Of a stretch of 64,000 nucleotides of DNA, positions 29,393 to 38,943 are shown one piece after another. A program made the translations under genes and the position numbers. The notes under the pieces were generated by a model. It did not search any database. It saw nothing but the letters and a program-made list of their open reading frames with translations, and was not told where the DNA came from. Source of the stretch: Paraburkholderia tropica. Its GTDB lineage: Bacteria > Pseudomonadota > Gammaproteobacteria > Burkholderiales > Burkholderiaceae. Where the stretch lies: contig NZ_FNZM01000004.1 of assembly GCF_900109265.1 (NCBI RefSeq), forward strand, positions 1 through 64,000. The letters run 5' to 3'. How positions within the stretch are numbered: position 1 is the first letter of the stretch; the number at the start of each line of letters is the position of its first letter.

Positions 29393-30523
29393 TCATACGT
29401 CCGCATTAGCCACATCCGCCGTGCCTTGGCGGGCAATCGCTTCGCTGCGGCCATCCTGCGTCTCATTCGACTCCTTGCGGCGCAACCTAAGAATCCAGTC
29501 GACGATGTTCCCGATGCTCGGGACAATGCCCTTCGGGACGAGTAGCACGAACCCGACAAGAACCGCACCCAACACAAGATTGGAGTTCACGACCTGTTGC
29601 GCGCCGATTTGAGTTGTGAGCCACTGTATTGCGATGCACCCGAGAACGGGCCCGACAAGCGTATCCAACCCGCCAACGATGACCCAGATGATTATCTGGG
29701 CCGACTGAGACAGCCCAAAGATAGTCGGACTGGTAAAGGCACCCCAGTTGGCAAATAGGCATCCAGCGAGTCCGGCAATTGCTGCGCCCAGCACGAACGT
29801 CGCGAGCTTGTACGCGCGCGAGTCGTAACCAAGGAGCAAAACGCGCTGCTCGTTTTCTTTGGCCGCAACAATGACGCGTCCAACCTTGCTCGCAAGCAAC
29901 CAACGCAACAACCCATAAACGACCAAGAGCGAGCTCATTGCGATGTAAAAGATGCCCTGCGGCCCGATGATATCGTCAGGGTTCCCCGGATTATTCAAAG
30001 TCTGAATACCCGGAATCCCGTTAAAGCCGCCCAGAGATGCTTTGCCGACGTTCCATTCCGGCCCAGCCGTCGAGTTCATCACGTTGAAGAGGATAAGCGT
30101 CACAGTGAGCGTGATGACGCCCATGTACACGTCGGAGAGTCGGCCGTAGAAAATGAGATAACCAAGAATTGCGGCAAACAGCGCTGGCACGACAATGGAT
30201 AGCGCGAACGGCAAGGTACTGTCGCCCAAATTGGCAACCGCAACCGCGTACGTGTACGCTCCGATGCCAAAAAATGCGGACTGCCCAAAACACAGGATGC
30301 CGCCAAATCCCCAAATGAAACCCAGACTGACGGCAAGTATTGCCATCACCACGTACACGGTTGTTTGCACGAGCGCAAAATCGTCGAGGACGTGCGGCAA
30401 AGCGAGCATAAGTGCCCCGCCAATCACGAGTGTAAGCACAGCGCTCTTCCACGACTTTGCAAAGCGCTGCACCGTGCTCGCGGCGGGAACAAGCTGTCCC
30501 TTCGTCTCTCCAGCGTGGCTCAT
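29393..30523 (-). CDS. ABC transporter permease, UrtC/LivM type
   Basis: 376 residues, about 9-10 hydrophobic segments. Contains GFGGILCFGQSAFFGIGAYT and the ATPase-coupling segment AAKENEQRVLLLGYDSRAYKLA in which the EN-R-LGY pattern is that of UrtC. The hydrophilic N-terminus (~30 residues) precedes the first helix. Its start overlaps the UrtB-type permease stop as ATGA, showing tight coupling. Forms the translocation channel with the other permease. Confidence 0.9.
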   Translation of the reverse strand: MSHAGETKGQLVPAASTVQRFAKSWKSAVLTLVIGGALMLALPHVLDDFALVQTTVYVVMAILAVSLGFIWGFGGILCFGQSAFFGIGAYTYAVAVANLGDSTLPFALSIVVPALFAAILGYLIFYGRLSDVYMGVITLTVTLILFNVMNSTAGPEWNVGKASLGGFNGIPGIQTLNNPGNPDDIIGPQGIFYIAMSSLLVVYGLLRWLLASKVGRVIVAAKENEQRVLLLGYDSRAYKLATFVLGAAIAGLAGCLFANWGAFTSPTIFGLSQSAQIIIWVIVGGLDTLVGPVLGCIAIQWLTTQIGAQQVVNSNLVLGAVLVGFVLLVPKGIVPSIGNIVDWILRLRRKESNETQDGRSEAIARQGTADVANADV

Positions 30524-31386
30524 AGCGCCCCCTTGAAGAATCGGCCAGTGATGCCTTGGGGCAAAATGCGAAGCATGACGATTGCGCCCACGAGCAACGC
30601 GACTTCACCAAACACGGGCGTAGAAGCGAACGTCATCAACTGGTTGATTGCACCGAACAGCGCTGAAGACGTCACGAGTCCAAGGACGACGGCAGGACCG
30701 CCGCCAATTACTGTGATGAATGCTTTTGCAACGAATGCGCCGCCCATCGTCGGCACGACACCTGTGAGAGGCGCGAGCAGCGCGCCTGCCAGTCCTGACA
30801 GCGCTGCACCCAGCGCAAAAGTGCCCGAATAAACAACGCCGGGGTCAATACCGAGTGCGTCGGCCATCTGTGGGTTCAGCATCGTCCCGCGGGCAATCAG
30901 CCCCAGCGACGTCCTGACCAGCAACAATCGCAGCGCAATCACCAAGACGATAGCGACGGCGATGATGACGAGCGAGTAGTTGCTGACGGAGTACGCGCCC
31001 ACCGAGAAGCTGCCGAGCGGCGCCGAGATTCCCGTAGTCGTATTGCCTACGATGGAGGTGACAACCCCAATCAAAAGCAACGACAGGCCCCAAGTCACCA
31101 GCATCGTATCGACCATGCGTCCATACAGCCTGCGAATGAAGAGACGCTCAAGGACAACGCCAACAAGCGCGACGAAAGCGGGAGCGACGACGAACATGCT
31201 CAACCAGATGTTGATGCCGAACTTCGTTGCAGTAATGACGGCATACGCACCCAGCATCATGAACTCACCATGAGCGAGATTGATGACTTTCATCATCCCG
31301 AACACAACAGCGAGTCCGGCCGACACAACAATTAGGCTCGCAATCGCAAAAGCGACCTGGATGGCAACAACGGCTACAAGGTCCAT
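30520..31386 (-). CDS. ABC transporter permease, UrtB/LivH type
   Basis: 288 residues, about 8 transmembrane segments. Family marker MMKVINLAHGEFMMLGAYA near residue 31, and GGGPAVVLGLVTSSALFG late. Member of the branched-chain amino acid / urea / amide importer class; partner of the UrtC-type permease. Start 36 bases after the binding-protein stop. Substrate is assigned only from the neighbouring amidases and nitrile hydratase. Confidence 0.9.
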   Translation of the reverse strand: MDLVAVVAIQVAFAIASLIVVSAGLAVVFGMMKVINLAHGEFMMLGAYAVITATKFGINIWLSMFVVAPAFVALVGVVLERLFIRRLYGRMVDTMLVTWGLSLLLIGVVTSIVGNTTTGISAPLGSFSVGAYSVSNYSLVIIAVAIVLVIALRLLLVRTSLGLIARGTMLNPQMADALGIDPGVVYSGTFALGAALSGLAGALLAPLTGVVPTMGGAFVAKAFITVIGGGPAVVLGLVTSSALFGAINQLMTFASTPVFGEVALLVGAIVMLRILPQGITGRFFKGAL

Positions 31387-31422
31387 CTTGTACCTCTCAA
31401 TCGAAAATTCCGTGCCATCAGA

Positions 31423-32646
31423 TTAGAACTTGATGGTGTATTGCCGGTTATCTTGGGGGTTCTTGATGAGGTTGCACACCGCGCTCGTATCGCTCGGCGG
31501 TTGCGCAGGGAACGATTCGAGAACCTTGAACTGATGGTTCTTGACCTCTGCAATGCTCACGTTCTGAATGCAATGGTGCGTGGCTGGGTCAATCGACACT
31601 TTTCCGCTCGGGGCGTCATTGGCAATGCCGGACTCGAGTGCTGCGATGACCTTCATCCGGTCCACCGTCCCGGCCTTCTTGACACCTTCCGCCCAGAGGT
31701 TGAACCCCTGGTATGCGCTCATTGCGAGCTCAGTAACATTCGGATAGTTGGCGCCAAAGCGCTTTCTGAAGTTCGTCTTGAACGCCTGATTGACGGGGTT
31801 ATCTGCCGACTCAAAATAGTTGTAGGCCAGCAGGAACCCATCGCACTCGGCCGGCGAAAGGATGATTTGTTCGTTGCCGATACCGAATGTCGTCGAAGCC
31901 AGCGGTATCTTCTTCTGCATGCCTGCCGCGGCCCATTGTCGATAGAACGACATGTGCGAACCGCCGACCAGGCACGAAACAATCATGTCGGGCTTTGCCG
32001 ATTCGATTTTCGAGATGGTCGATGCGAAGTTCGTGACGTCGAGCGGAAAGTAATCGATAGCGGCAACCGAGCCGCCGTTTTCCTGCACGTACTTCTTAAT
32101 CCACTGCGACGTGATTTGTCCGTAGTTGTAGTCAGCCGCGATGACGTACACCTTCTTGCCCCACTTCTTCATCGCGTAGGGGACAAGCTTCGCTACCGTT
32201 TGCGCCGGCGTGACGCCCGTGCAGAACGTGTTGCGGTCGCAAACGCCACCCTCGTATTCCTGGTTGTAAAAGTAAAGCGTGCGGTATCGGTCAAGCACAG
32301 GACGCACAACTTCCCGCGACGCGGACGTGATGCCGCCGTGCACCACCGCGACCTTGTCTTTCAATGCCAGTTGTTGCGCGTATTGCGCGTACAACTGCAT
32401 GTTGGATTGCGTGTCGTAGTTGATGAACCGAATCTTCTTCCCCAGCAACCCACCCTTCGCATTCCACTCTTCGATGGCGAACGTCAGACAGTCGAACATC
32501 GGCTTGCCGTAGATATCAATTCCGCCGGAGAGGTCATGCAGACCACCAACCAGAATCTCGTCTGCCGCAGATGCGGCCAACGGTATCCCCGCACTGGCCG
32601 CAGCCAGCGATACAGCCGACGTCTTGATAAACGAACGACGATTCAT
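31423..32646 (-). CDS. Periplasmic amide/urea-binding protein (UrtA/FmdD/AmiC type)
   Basis: 407 residues. The signal peptide MNRRSFIKTSAVSLAAASAG has a Tat-like RRSFIK motif; cleavage is expected after ASA near 27. The mature protein is a type I periplasmic binding fold with the UrtA-like segments FINYDTQSNMQLYAQYAQQL and YFYNQEYEGGVCDRNTFCTG. Close relatives bind urea or short aliphatic amides (AmiC, FmdD). First gene of the ABC operon; divergent from the amidase at 32943. Binding of amides produced or used by the nearby enzymes is inference. Confidence 0.88.
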   Translation of the reverse strand: MNRRSFIKTSAVSLAAASAGIPLAASAADEILVGGLHDLSGGIDIYGKPMFDCLTFAIEEWNAKGGLLGKKIRFINYDTQSNMQLYAQYAQQLALKDKVAVVHGGITSASREVVRPVLDRYRTLYFYNQEYEGGVCDRNTFCTGVTPAQTVAKLVPYAMKKWGKKVYVIAADYNYGQITSQWIKKYVQENGGSVAAIDYFPLDVTNFASTISKIESAKPDMIVSCLVGGSHMSFYRQWAAAGMQKKIPLASTTFGIGNEQIILSPAECDGFLLAYNYFESADNPVNQAFKTNFRKRFGANYPNVTELAMSAYQGFNLWAEGVKKAGTVDRMKVIAALESGIANDAPSGKVSIDPATHHCIQNVSIAEVKNHQFKVLESFPAQPPSDTSAVCNLIKNPQDNRQYTIKF

Positions 32647-32942
32647 ATCTCTTTTCTCCAGAAATCAGCAAATTTCCAACTCTGTGCGCTGTGATGCTTC
32701 ACAGCTTTAGAGGCAGCTTAAAGTTTCGAAATTTGTGATTCTTGGCGAACAAGGCCACAGCGTTTGACTGAGACTGCCAGGCGCAGTCTTCTCGATATCC
32801 CTGCTGGCCGTCTCAGCAAACCTGATTGGCCGTACGAGACAAGGGCCGGAAATTTTGTAAGGGCAGGATTGGCACTGTGGCTCCCTTCGTGCATCGCCGA
32901 CGAAGAGGCTGCTATTGAATCCCCTTGAAATGAGGTTTGCTA

Positions 32943-34499
32943 ATGTCTATTGGCCCAGAACTCCCTACACTCGAACAACTTAAGTCCATCGCGAAGGACT
33001 GCGGCGTGGAACTCAGCAACGAACTCGCCACCGACTACCTCGATATGATGGTGACGACGTTCAAGTCGTATCGGCGCATTGACCAGCTTGTGGAGCGCAA
33101 GCTGCCCGTCAAATACCCGCGCACGCCTGGGTATCGCCCGGCAGCGGATGAGAATCCACTAAACGCGTGGTACTGGCGCTGCGATATCCCGGGCGCGAGT
33201 GACGGCATCCTTGCCGGCGAGCGTATTGCCGTCAAAGACACTGTCTGCGTCGCCGGTGTGCCCATGATGAATGGCTCTAAGCTTCTTGAAGGCTACGTGC
33301 CTGATGTCGACGCCACGATTGTGACGAGGATGCTGGACGCAGGAGCAACCATCGTCGGCAAGGCAAGCTGCGAAGACTTCTCGTTTTCCGCGGGAGGAAT
33401 GACATGCAGCTATGGGCCAGTCGGCAATCCGTGGAAGCCTGACCACAACCCCGGCGCTTCGTCCAATGGCAGCGCAGTCCTAATCAGCCAAGGTCAAGTA
33501 GACCTCGCAATCGGCGGCGACCAAGGCGGCTCCATCCGTTTGCCCGCAGCAATGTCCGGCTGCTATGGTCTGAAGCCGACGTTTGGTCTCGTCCCCTACA
33601 CGGGTTGCGCAATGATTGAAGCGACCCTCGACCACGTCGGGCCGATGGCCAGCACCACCCGCGGCATCGCTAAACTGCTGACCGCCATCGCTGGTTTCGA
33701 TGCTGATGACCCTCGTCAGCAAGGGCGCGTTGCGCCAGGCTTCGACACGAACTACATGCCGGCACTTGGTCGCGGCGTCGACGGCCTCAAGATTGGGGTT
33801 CTGAAGGAGGGGTTCGGGCAAGATGGCAGCGAATACGGGCTCATTACCTCGGAGCCCGAGGTCGACGAATGCGTCCGCGCCGCGGTCGAAAAGCTGCGCA
33901 CGCTCGGCGCAACTGTCGAGGACGTCTCGATTCCCGAACATCTGGATGCGTACCCGCTCTGGACCGCCATTGCAATCGAAGGTGCATCTGCGTTCATGCT
34001 AAATGGACATGGGCTGGGAACAAACTGGCAAGGCTGGTACAACACGGCTATGGGAGAACACCTGGCGCGCGGCATGCGCTCGCGCCCGCACGACCTTCCG
34101 CCGACGGTTCTCAGCGTGCTGCTCAGCGGTGAATACATGCGGAAGTTCTATTTCAACCGGTACTATGCAAAGGCCCAGAACATGCGCCACATCGTCACCG
34201 ATGCCTACAACGCCATGTTGAGAAAATACGACATCATCGTATGTCCGACCACGCCACATCGAGCGACGCTCATGGCGGACCGAGACGACCTTCCCAGCAC
34301 CCTCGTTGGCAACGCGCTCGACCAACTGCGCAATACGGTTGTCGCAGACCTTACGGGCCATCCCGCTATTAGCATCCCTTGTGGTGTCCGCGACGGACTC
34401 CCTATCGGCATGATGCTCACTAGTCGTCACTTCGATGAGCACACGCTCATTGCAGCTTCTGCTGCGTTCGAATCACTCGGCGACTGGAAAACGATGTGA
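32943..34499 (+). CDS. Amidase-signature family amidase (active form)
   Basis: 518 residues from the ATG at 32943 behind GAGGT. The full catalytic set is present: Lys98 in IAVKDT, Ser173 of the GASSNGS pair, and nucleophile Ser197 in GGDQGGSIRLPAA. Hydrolyses a carboxamide to acid and ammonia in the cytoplasm. Divergent from the amide importer operon and ~300 bases from it, so both probably share control. Related to, but distinct from, the amidase next to nitrile hydratase; the two may differ in substrate range. Confidence 0.92.
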   Translation: MSIGPELPTLEQLKSIAKDCGVELSNELATDYLDMMVTTFKSYRRIDQLVERKLPVKYPRTPGYRPAADENPLNAWYWRCDIPGASDGILAGERIAVKDTVCVAGVPMMNGSKLLEGYVPDVDATIVTRMLDAGATIVGKASCEDFSFSAGGMTCSYGPVGNPWKPDHNPGASSNGSAVLISQGQVDLAIGGDQGGSIRLPAAMSGCYGLKPTFGLVPYTGCAMIEATLDHVGPMASTTRGIAKLLTAIAGFDADDPRQQGRVAPGFDTNYMPALGRGVDGLKIGVLKEGFGQDGSEYGLITSEPEVDECVRAAVEKLRTLGATVEDVSIPEHLDAYPLWTAIAIEGASAFMLNGHGLGTNWQGWYNTAMGEHLARGMRSRPHDLPPTVLSVLLSGEYMRKFYFNRYYAKAQNMRHIVTDAYNAMLRKYDIIVCPTTPHRATLMADRDDLPSTLVGNALDQLRNTVVADLTGHPAISIPCGVRDGLPIGMMLTSRHFDEHTLIAASAAFESLGDWKTM

Positions 34500-34631
34500 C
34501 GATGCGCAATGCGGCAGCTCACCTACCGTGAGGCTGCCGCATTTTGGAGACGTGCAGCGTTCGAAAAAGCTGAGAACGTGCGGTTCAAAATGGCCACCGC
34601 ACCTGTCCGAAGTCCCGCCACAATCAACACA

Positions 34632-35756
34632 TTAGAACGAGTGTTGAATGCCTGCGTAGAAGCCCGTCTGGCTGTGTCCCGGCAAAGGATTCTCGTTGTA
34701 AGTCCCGTCGCTACCGACCCCGCCCGCACCAGCGCTATTCGCGTCCAATCCGAAGTTCGCAGCTTTGCTGTTGCGGACCGTTGCGACCTGCACATCAAGC
34801 AGCGTGCGCTTGCTCAGATTGTAGGACCCCCCTACGCTGTAGATGGTCGCGTTGCCGCCACCGTTGTTCGCGTTGACGTGGTAGACCGCTGCGATAAGAG
34901 CCGCCGCCGGAGTTGCTTGCCAGGTCACGCCACCCCATTCCTGGTCGGTCGTGGTTGGCGTACCATACGCCGCGACCGTAGCGCCCGATGTCCGCGATGC
35001 CTGGTACACTGCCTGGACTTTGAACGGTCCAAGGAAGAGATTCGCCCCAGCGAAGTATTGGCGCGAGTAATTGAACACGTCGTCGAGGCCGCCATTCGAC
35101 GCGTTGCGAATTTCGTCGTAGATGCCGCGCAGTTGGAAAAGCGAGTTCGAATACGTTACCTGAATTCCATCCGAGCGCCCCTGTGTCGTCGTTCCGTTTC
35201 CGTTCCAGTTCGTCGCGTTCGAGAAGGAGTATTGCCCGTACACGTCGAATCCATTCCACTTCGGCGACTGCCACGAAATGTTGTTGCTGGTCTGAGGCCA
35301 GTTGCGACCACGCACAAGCGATGCGGACGACCAATTGGTCTGCCCGAAGGGGTCGAAATCCCAAACGCCATTCGTGATTGCGAGTTCGCGACCAAGAAGC
35401 AGCGTGCCATAGCTGTCATTCGCAAATCCAACAGTCGCCCAGCGATTCCACAGCGTGCCCGCGGCGCCGAGCGAACCGTTCGTTGTACTGAAGCTCCCTT
35501 CCAACTGGAACAATGCTTTGTTGCCTGCCCCCAAGTCCTCAACCCCCTTCATCCCCCAGAGACTCGTTCCCCAGTTCCCGCTTTCCATTCTCCAGCGCGA
35601 GGTCGAGCCGGTGTACGCGTTGTTAGGCAGTCCGCTGACGTACTCAATTCCCGCGTCGAGTCGACCGTAAAGCGTGACGCTGCTTTGAGCATTAGCCACC
35701 CCAGAAACAAGCGCGCATACAGCGAGTGCAACTCCGTTCTTCACTAGCGATTTCAT
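34632..35756 (-). CDS. Outer-membrane porin, Gram-negative (OmpC-like, Burkholderia type)
   Basis: 374 residues. Signal peptide MKSLVKNGVALAVCALVSGV, cleaved after NAQ; mature start SSVTLYGRLDAGIEY, typical of beta-proteobacterial general porins, with the constriction-loop region TLLLGRELAI and terminal FYAGIQHSF ending in Phe, the outer-membrane insertion signal. 16-stranded trimeric channel. Encoded downstream of the nitrile hydratase operon and probably admits the nitrile or amide, but a palindrome (35914-35947) separates it from that operon. Confidence 0.93.
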   Translation of the reverse strand: MKSLVKNGVALAVCALVSGVANAQSSVTLYGRLDAGIEYVSGLPNNAYTGSTSRWRMESGNWGTSLWGMKGVEDLGAGNKALFQLEGSFSTTNGSLGAAGTLWNRWATVGFANDSYGTLLLGRELAITNGVWDFDPFGQTNWSSASLVRGRNWPQTSNNISWQSPKWNGFDVYGQYSFSNATNWNGNGTTTQGRSDGIQVTYSNSLFQLRGIYDEIRNASNGGLDDVFNYSRQYFAGANLFLGPFKVQAVYQASRTSGATVAAYGTPTTTDQEWGGVTWQATPAAALIAAVYHVNANNGGGNATIYSVGGSYNLSKRTLLDVQVATVRNSKAANFGLDANSAGAGGVGSDGTYNENPLPGHSQTGFYAGIQHSF

Positions 35757-35913
35757 TTTCGACTTGGCTCCGTTTGATTTTTACCGAGGTATTTCAGCGC
35801 CGATGTTATTTATCTAAATTTTCTACCGCTAGTCCGCCAAGGACAGCATCAGTTGACCATAGCAGCCACGTTTTAACGTTTGAAATTTGAACCGTTTTCA
35901 AGTCTACAAAACA

Positions 35914-35947
35914 AAAATCCTTCTTCTCTATAGAGAAGAAGGATTTT
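35914..35947. repeat. Perfect 34-bp palindrome, probable terminator of the nitrile operon
   Basis: Fifteen-base arms (AAAATCCTTCTTCTC and its exact complement) around TATA. Read on the minus strand it follows the cobalt-transporter stop by ~50 bases and is followed by TGTTTTG, so it can act as an AT-rich intrinsic terminator between that operon and the porin gene. It could equally be a repressor site in the porin promoter region. Confidence 0.7.
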
Positions 35948-35999
35948 GGGAAGTAAGTTTTTTTAACGAGCCCCTTGAAAACCTATCCTAACTAGCGTC

Positions 36000-37061
36000 C
36001 TAGCTGATATTGATGGGAAGTTCATCGTACTTACCGATTTTGTAGACAGCCACCGACACCAACCAACTGACGATAAACAGCCCGATGACAAGATATCCGA
36101 CCATCCCGAAGTTATCGGATATCTTTCCAACGAAGTCCCAGAAGGCGCCTTTCAATTGAAACTGTTGGGCTGACAGCGCGAGAACTTCGATTCCACCAAT
36201 CAGCACCGCGGCCACAACCGAGACAAACGTAATGGTTATATTGTAGAAAAGCTTCCGCGCCGGCCGGCGAAACGCCCAACCATACGCCCCAAGCATGAGG
36301 AGGCCATCTGCAGTATCGATGAGCGTCATTCCAGCCATGAACAGCGTCGGGAATACGAGGATAGTTTCCACCGACATTCCCTTCGCTGCCTGCGAAGCCG
36401 ATATTCCGAACAAAGCAACCTCGGTCGCTGTGTCGAAGCTCAGACCGAACAGAAAGCCGATGGGAAACATATGCCAGCTACGCGTCACCAAACGAAAGAG
36501 CGGCCGGAAAATACGGCTGAGAAAGCCGCTCTTGTTCATCAGAATGTCGAGGTCGTCTTCCACTAGCGCCTCGCCGAGTTTCACACGACGAAACGTCTGA
36601 ACAACTGAATAGAGAATCTGAATGTTGACAATGGCCAGCACCAGCAAGAATGTCGCAGAGACGCTCGTCGCGATGATGCCCCCGACTGCCTTCAACTGGT
36701 CGAAGTGACCTTCGATTGAAGACGCTGCGAACGCAACGCCCACGGACAGTAGAATCACAATCGTCGAATGCCCGACCGCGAAGAAAAAGCCAGCCGATAC
36801 AGGGCGCTTCCCTGATTGCATAAGCTTACGCGTCGTGTTGTCAATCGCGGCGATATGGTCAGCGTCGACGGCATGGCGCAGCCCAAACGTGTAGGCGAGG
36901 AAGGCTGTGCCGAGCAAAAGCGGATGAGAACGAAGCGCGACAACCGCGTAAATCCACGCGAAGACATTCGCGATAGCGATTACCGCAATCATCGCGATGA
37001 CGCGTGCTCGCAGCGCTACGCGACTATCGTCACTAAAAGTGGCAATATATTTTTTGAACAC
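36000..37061 (-). CDS. nhlF: NiCoT-family cobalt transporter for nitrile hydratase
   Basis: 353 residues with about eight transmembrane helices. The NiCoT signature RHAVDADHIAAIDN (the HxxxxDH motif of helix II) is present, with LFGLSFDTATEVALFGIS and GMTLIDTADGLLMLGAYGW. NiCoT permeases import Ni2+ or Co2+; NhlF next to cobalt nitrile hydratase genes is the classic cobalt-specific case. It is the last gene of the nitrile hydratase operon here. Cobalt over nickel is inferred from the Co-type claw of the NHase alpha subunit. Confidence 0.92.
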   Translation of the reverse strand: MFKKYIATFSDDSRVALRARVIAMIAVIAIANVFAWIYAVVALRSHPLLLGTAFLAYTFGLRHAVDADHIAAIDNTTRKLMQSGKRPVSAGFFFAVGHSTIVILLSVGVAFAASSIEGHFDQLKAVGGIIATSVSATFLLVLAIVNIQILYSVVQTFRRVKLGEALVEDDLDILMNKSGFLSRIFRPLFRLVTRSWHMFPIGFLFGLSFDTATEVALFGISASQAAKGMSVETILVFPTLFMAGMTLIDTADGLLMLGAYGWAFRRPARKLFYNITITFVSVVAAVLIGGIEVLALSAQQFQLKGAFWDFVGKISDNFGMVGYLVIGLFIVSWLVSVAVYKIGKYDELPINIS

Positions 37062-37200
37062 GCAAGCCTCCGGTCGACATCCAAGTCGAGGATTCGGTAT
37101 GCAATGAAGAGCCGGCCGGTGGCGTTACGCACCAGGCCGGCTGCTAACAGGAGGAACAACGTGTAGGTGTCTAAATGTCAACCGCGAGACACCCAACGAG

Positions 37201-37572
37201 TTAGAAGACCTCGTCTCGCACGCCGTCTCGGAACTCGTGTTCGCGAGCGTGCAACGCTTCATGGTCAATCAACGCACTACCTGCCATCGATGCTTCAAGT
37301 GCATCGAGCCAACGGAGGTAGTATTCGTCGACACCGTTCTGCCCGTGCTCGCGGATTGCGCGTGCAAGTTCGCCGCGGAACGTGTCCCAAGTGAAATGCC
37401 CTGCCTTGGACAGGCTGACCGCCATCCCGAACGCTCTGCTCTGCCAAGGCGCATCGAAAACCAGTTCGCCATTCGCGCGAGGCATCGCAATCTCGCCGGT
37501 CATGGCGGTTACGTTACGGTCGAGTTCCGCGCCAGCAGTATCAGCCGCGCAAGGGGTGTATGCCGTTTCCAT
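37201..37572 (-). CDS. Nitrile hydratase accessory/activator protein (P14K type)
   Basis: 123 residues related to the N-terminal half of the NHase beta subunit (FDAPWQSRAFGMAVSLSKAG, then FTWDTFRGELARAI). In cobalt NHases such small proteins (NhlE/P14K) carry the alpha subunit during cobalt insertion by self-subunit swapping. It lies 11 bases after the alpha-subunit stop, as in characterised Co-NHase operons. The tail EHEFRDGVRDEVF is short and charged. Confidence 0.88.
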   Translation of the reverse strand: METAYTPCAADTAGAELDRNVTAMTGEIAMPRANGELVFDAPWQSRAFGMAVSLSKAGHFTWDTFRGELARAIREHGQNGVDEYYLRWLDALEASMAGSALIDHEALHAREHEFRDGVRDEVF

Positions 37573-37583
37573 TTCCGCAGCTC

Positions 37584-38198
37584 CTAGACGATTGCCGGCA
37601 GAACTGTCACGCCAACCATCGAGTCACGAGTAACCAGCTTTGCGAGCGCATCTTCCGTCAGATTCTCGCTGCCCTTCGGGCGTTGCGGGATGATGAAATA
37701 GCGGACTTCGACGTTGCTGTCGAGCACCTTCACCGGCTTGCTTTCCGGCACTGTCGTGCCGAACTCGGCGAGCACGGCACGCGGTTCGCGCACGACGCGC
37801 GCGCGATACGGAGCGTCCTTATACCACCGCGGCGGCAAGCCCAGCACCGGCCACGGATAGCACGAACACAGCGTACAGACGATAACGTGGTGAACATCGT
37901 CGGTGTTCTCGACGGCTACGAGATTCTCGCCTTCCATCCCGCTGATGCCGAGCTCAGCCACTGCGCTCGTAGCGTTCGCGAGCAGGCGCTTGCGGAACTC
38001 GGGGTCGACCCATGCCTTGGCCACGGCTCGCGCGCCGTTCATGGGGCCGATATCGTTCGTGTACGTGTCAATGATTTCGTCGATGACGGGACCTTGCAAA
38101 ACGCCCTTTTCGCGCAGCAAAGACTCCAGCGCCCGAGCGCGGACCTCGCCCTCGGAGAGCTCGTGCGGATGGTGATGGCCGTGATGATGTTCGCTCAT
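37584..38198 (-). CDS. nthA: Nitrile hydratase alpha subunit, cobalt type
   Basis: 204 residues from the ATG at 38198, behind GGAGAA; a start eight codons upstream would overlap the beta gene. The metal claw VCTLCSCYPWP (Cys108, Cys111, Ser112, Cys113) has Thr at the second position, the mark of non-corrin cobalt NHases (Fe enzymes have Ser). The two outer Cys are oxidised post-translationally. It hydrates nitriles to amides in the cytoplasm as alpha-beta heterodimers. The His-rich N-terminus EHHHGHHHPHE may bind metal. The order beta-alpha-accessory-NiCoT is that of cobalt types. Confidence 0.95.
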   Translation of the reverse strand: MSEHHHGHHHPHELSEGEVRARALESLLREKGVLQGPVIDEIIDTYTNDIGPMNGARAVAKAWVDPEFRKRLLANATSAVAELGISGMEGENLVAVENTDDVHHVIVCTLCSCYPWPVLGLPPRWYKDAPYRARVVREPRAVLAEFGTTVPESKPVKVLDSNVEVRYFIIPQRPKGSENLTEDALAKLVTRDSMVGVTVLPAIV

Positions 38199-38211
38199 TT
38201 GATTCTCCGTC

Positions 38212-38922
38212 TTATGCTGCAACTGCGGGTGCGGTGTCGAGGTCCATGTAGCACTCGTAGAGGTCCATGGTCACACTGGTATTCGGCTCAGCCTGGTCGC
38301 CCCAGAGGTCCTTGCCTTCGAAACGGACGGCATACGTCGGCTGAGCGTTCTCGCCCTTTCGATGGGCGACCGTATCGGCGAGCGGATACGTTCCGCTGTA
38401 CGCCACAATGGTGCCCGGCTTGTGCCAAATGAACCGCGGCAAGCGGCTGTGGCCCGGTACGGGAGCAATCCGTGCACGCACCCGGTCGCCGATGGAGAAA
38501 TTCTGCTTCTGGTCGGGACGCCGAGCGCCAAGGCCAACGTATGCAATCTTCTTCGCGCCTTCACGCAGCTTTTCCACGACCGCCGGGTCGAGTTTCATTC
38601 CGCTCAGGTCAGGCAACGGCTTTCCTTCGCGGATTGCCTGCTGACGTGCGTTGATTTCGTCACGCGAAACGAAGCCATCGCGCACGACGAGTTCTTCGAT
38701 GGCCTCGAGCCAGTGGACGTAATATGGCGTGTCCAAGTACCGCGCCGGCGGCATCTGCTCGATGATGTGCCGGAATTCGTCGAGCGCCCAAGTTCCAACC
38801 GTACCGGCGACGAGGAGGAGACCGAAGGTCAACCCTTCCCAGTCTTCGTGGAAAACCTCATCGTCCTTCGTCTGAATGGGACCGAGGTTGTGGTATCCGC
38901 CGATGTCGTGAATGCCAATCAT
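38212..38922 (-). CDS. nthB: Nitrile hydratase beta subunit
   Basis: 236 residues, usual length. MIGIHDIGGYHNLGPI at the N-terminus and the C-terminal beta-barrel (FSIGDRVRARIAPVPGHSRL, then TIVAYSGTYPLAD) are diagnostic. Residues from this chain contact the metal centre in the alpha subunit. Encoded first, 13 bases before the alpha gene, and 54 bases after the amidase stop with a hairpin between them. Confidence 0.95.
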   Translation of the reverse strand: MIGIHDIGGYHNLGPIQTKDDEVFHEDWEGLTFGLLLVAGTVGTWALDEFRHIIEQMPPARYLDTPYYVHWLEAIEELVVRDGFVSRDEINARQQAIREGKPLPDLSGMKLDPAVVEKLREGAKKIAYVGLGARRPDQKQNFSIGDRVRARIAPVPGHSRLPRFIWHKPGTIVAYSGTYPLADTVAHRKGENAQPTYAVRFEGKDLWGDQAEPNTSVTMDLYECYMDLDTAPAVAA

Positions 38923-38943
38923 GCTAACTCTCCAGTCGTTGAT

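Noticed and set aside
31441..32694. 417-codon plus-strand frame over the amide-binding protein
   Set aside because: Antisense shadow of a gene with signal peptide and family motifs; no ribosome site or recognisable product.
34509..35747. 412-codon plus-strand frame over the porin gene
   Set aside because: Antisense to an unmistakable porin; Arg/Val-rich shadow translation.
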